From Oligoflexia bacterium (GTDB taxonomy: Bacteria; Bdellovibrionota; Bdellovibrionia; Bdellovibrionales; UBA1609), in NCBI GenBank assembly GCA_026914095.1, contig JAPPIY010000239.1:1-6400 (forward strand): DNA of 6,400 nt, in the 5' to 3' direction. Of the stretch, positions 6,083 through 6,400 are shown one piece after another. The notes below the pieces were generated by a model. That model worked only from the letters and a program-made list of their open reading frames with translations, searched no databases and was not told where the DNA came from. The translations under genes and the position numbers were made by a program. Numbering within the stretch: the first letter of the stretch is position 1; every line of letters starts with the position of its first letter.

Positions 6083-6400
6083 GACTTTTTTTGTTTTTGC
6101 TTTTTCACCGTTTGATAACATTCCTGGATTCCTTTTCGAAACTTGACAATCAAATCCACTTTATTCCTTCGGCGAAGCCCACCGGTTGCTTTTCTAAATT
6201 CTTCTAAAAAAAGTCCCTCTGTTAGCAGGCAAGAGTTTAAAAAAAAGACATAGGACTTTTCTTCCTCTTTGTTGTCAAAAAGAAGCTTTGCCAGCATTTT
6301 ATTTAATTTCACATGTTTTGGGTTCAGTTTATGGGCCGAAGTTAAATAAAGAATAGCAGAGCGGGGAGATTTATCCCTAAAATAAAGACCTGTCTTATAC
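6079..6400 (-). CDS. TPR-like protein, C-terminal part (partial, runs off the right edge)
   Basis: The minus frame is open without a stop from the window edge to TAA at 6079-6081, giving at least 106 residues. The GTG at 6310-6312 is therefore probably an internal Val, not a start. The visible start reads GLYFRDKSPRSAILYLTSA then HKLNPKHVK. The Gly, Phe, Ala, Ala and Pro spacing (with A-x6-A-x4-P) resembles one tetratricopeptide repeat, usually a protein-protein scaffold. After it come helical, charged sequence (LLFDNKEEEKSYVFFLN) and a strongly basic tail (VKKQKQKKS). No ribosome site is judged because the true start is outside. It converges on the Fis-like gene with overlapping stops and no terminator hairpin between them. 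The TPR assignment rests on a single repeat. Confidence 0.7.
   Translation of the reverse strand, partial: YKTGLYFRDKSPRSAILYLTSAHKLNPKHVKLNKMLAKLLFDNKEEEKSYVFFLNSCLLTEGLFLEEFRKATGGLRRRNKVDLIVKFRKGIQECYQTVKKQKQKKS

Noticed and set aside
1..6400. CRISPR array, tRNA or rRNA genes, prophage or transposase
   Set aside because: I see no regularly spaced repeats, no cloverleaf or rRNA-like sequence, and no integrase or transposase motifs on either strand.

Overview
This is an AT-rich bacterial window (mid-30s % G+C by eye) with short intergenic spaces and little junk. It holds six coding regions, two of them cut by the window ends. Nothing in it fixes the species. A very large exported HExxH protein, a flagellar-type sigma-28 promoter, a terminator-like hairpin and short GC-rich intergenic repeats suggest a motile, Gram-negative, proteobacterium-like organism. 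A Bdellovibrio-like lineage would fit, but that is inference.

Left part (1-3381): the last 19 codons of a plus-strand gene run into, and overlap by 6 bases, the 3' end of a minus-strand gene for a ~1000-residue exported protein. That protein has a signal peptide, a gluzincin-type zinc site (HEMTH ... WILEG), a beta-rich middle and an aromatic, strand-rich C-terminal third that looks like an outer-membrane barrel. Its upstream gap (3067-3381) contains two back-to-back promoter-like sequences and one GC-rich palindromic repeat element.

Middle part (3382-5029): a minus-strand acidic amino-acid/cation symporter of the SLC1/DAACS (GltP/GltPh) family with all signature motifs intact. The 307-base gap beyond it carries two nearly identical 26-base promoter modules in inverted orientation. 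One drives the transporter leftwards and the other drives the next gene rightwards. A second plus-strand promoter nearby is overlaid by palindromes that look like operators.

Right part (5030-6400): an unrecognised lysine-rich 154-residue protein is followed by a Rho-independent terminator. Next comes a nearly perfect sigma-28 (FliA) promoter, which drives a small 136-residue protein ending in a Fis-type helix-turn-helix. That gene overlaps by 4 bases the stop of a convergent minus-strand gene for a TPR-like protein, which runs off the right edge with an open frame.

The genes do not form one obvious pathway. The most informative signals are regulatory: a flagellar sigma factor controlling a stand-alone Fis-like DNA-binding protein, and a duplicated promoter module that may co-regulate the transporter and the small lysine-rich protein.
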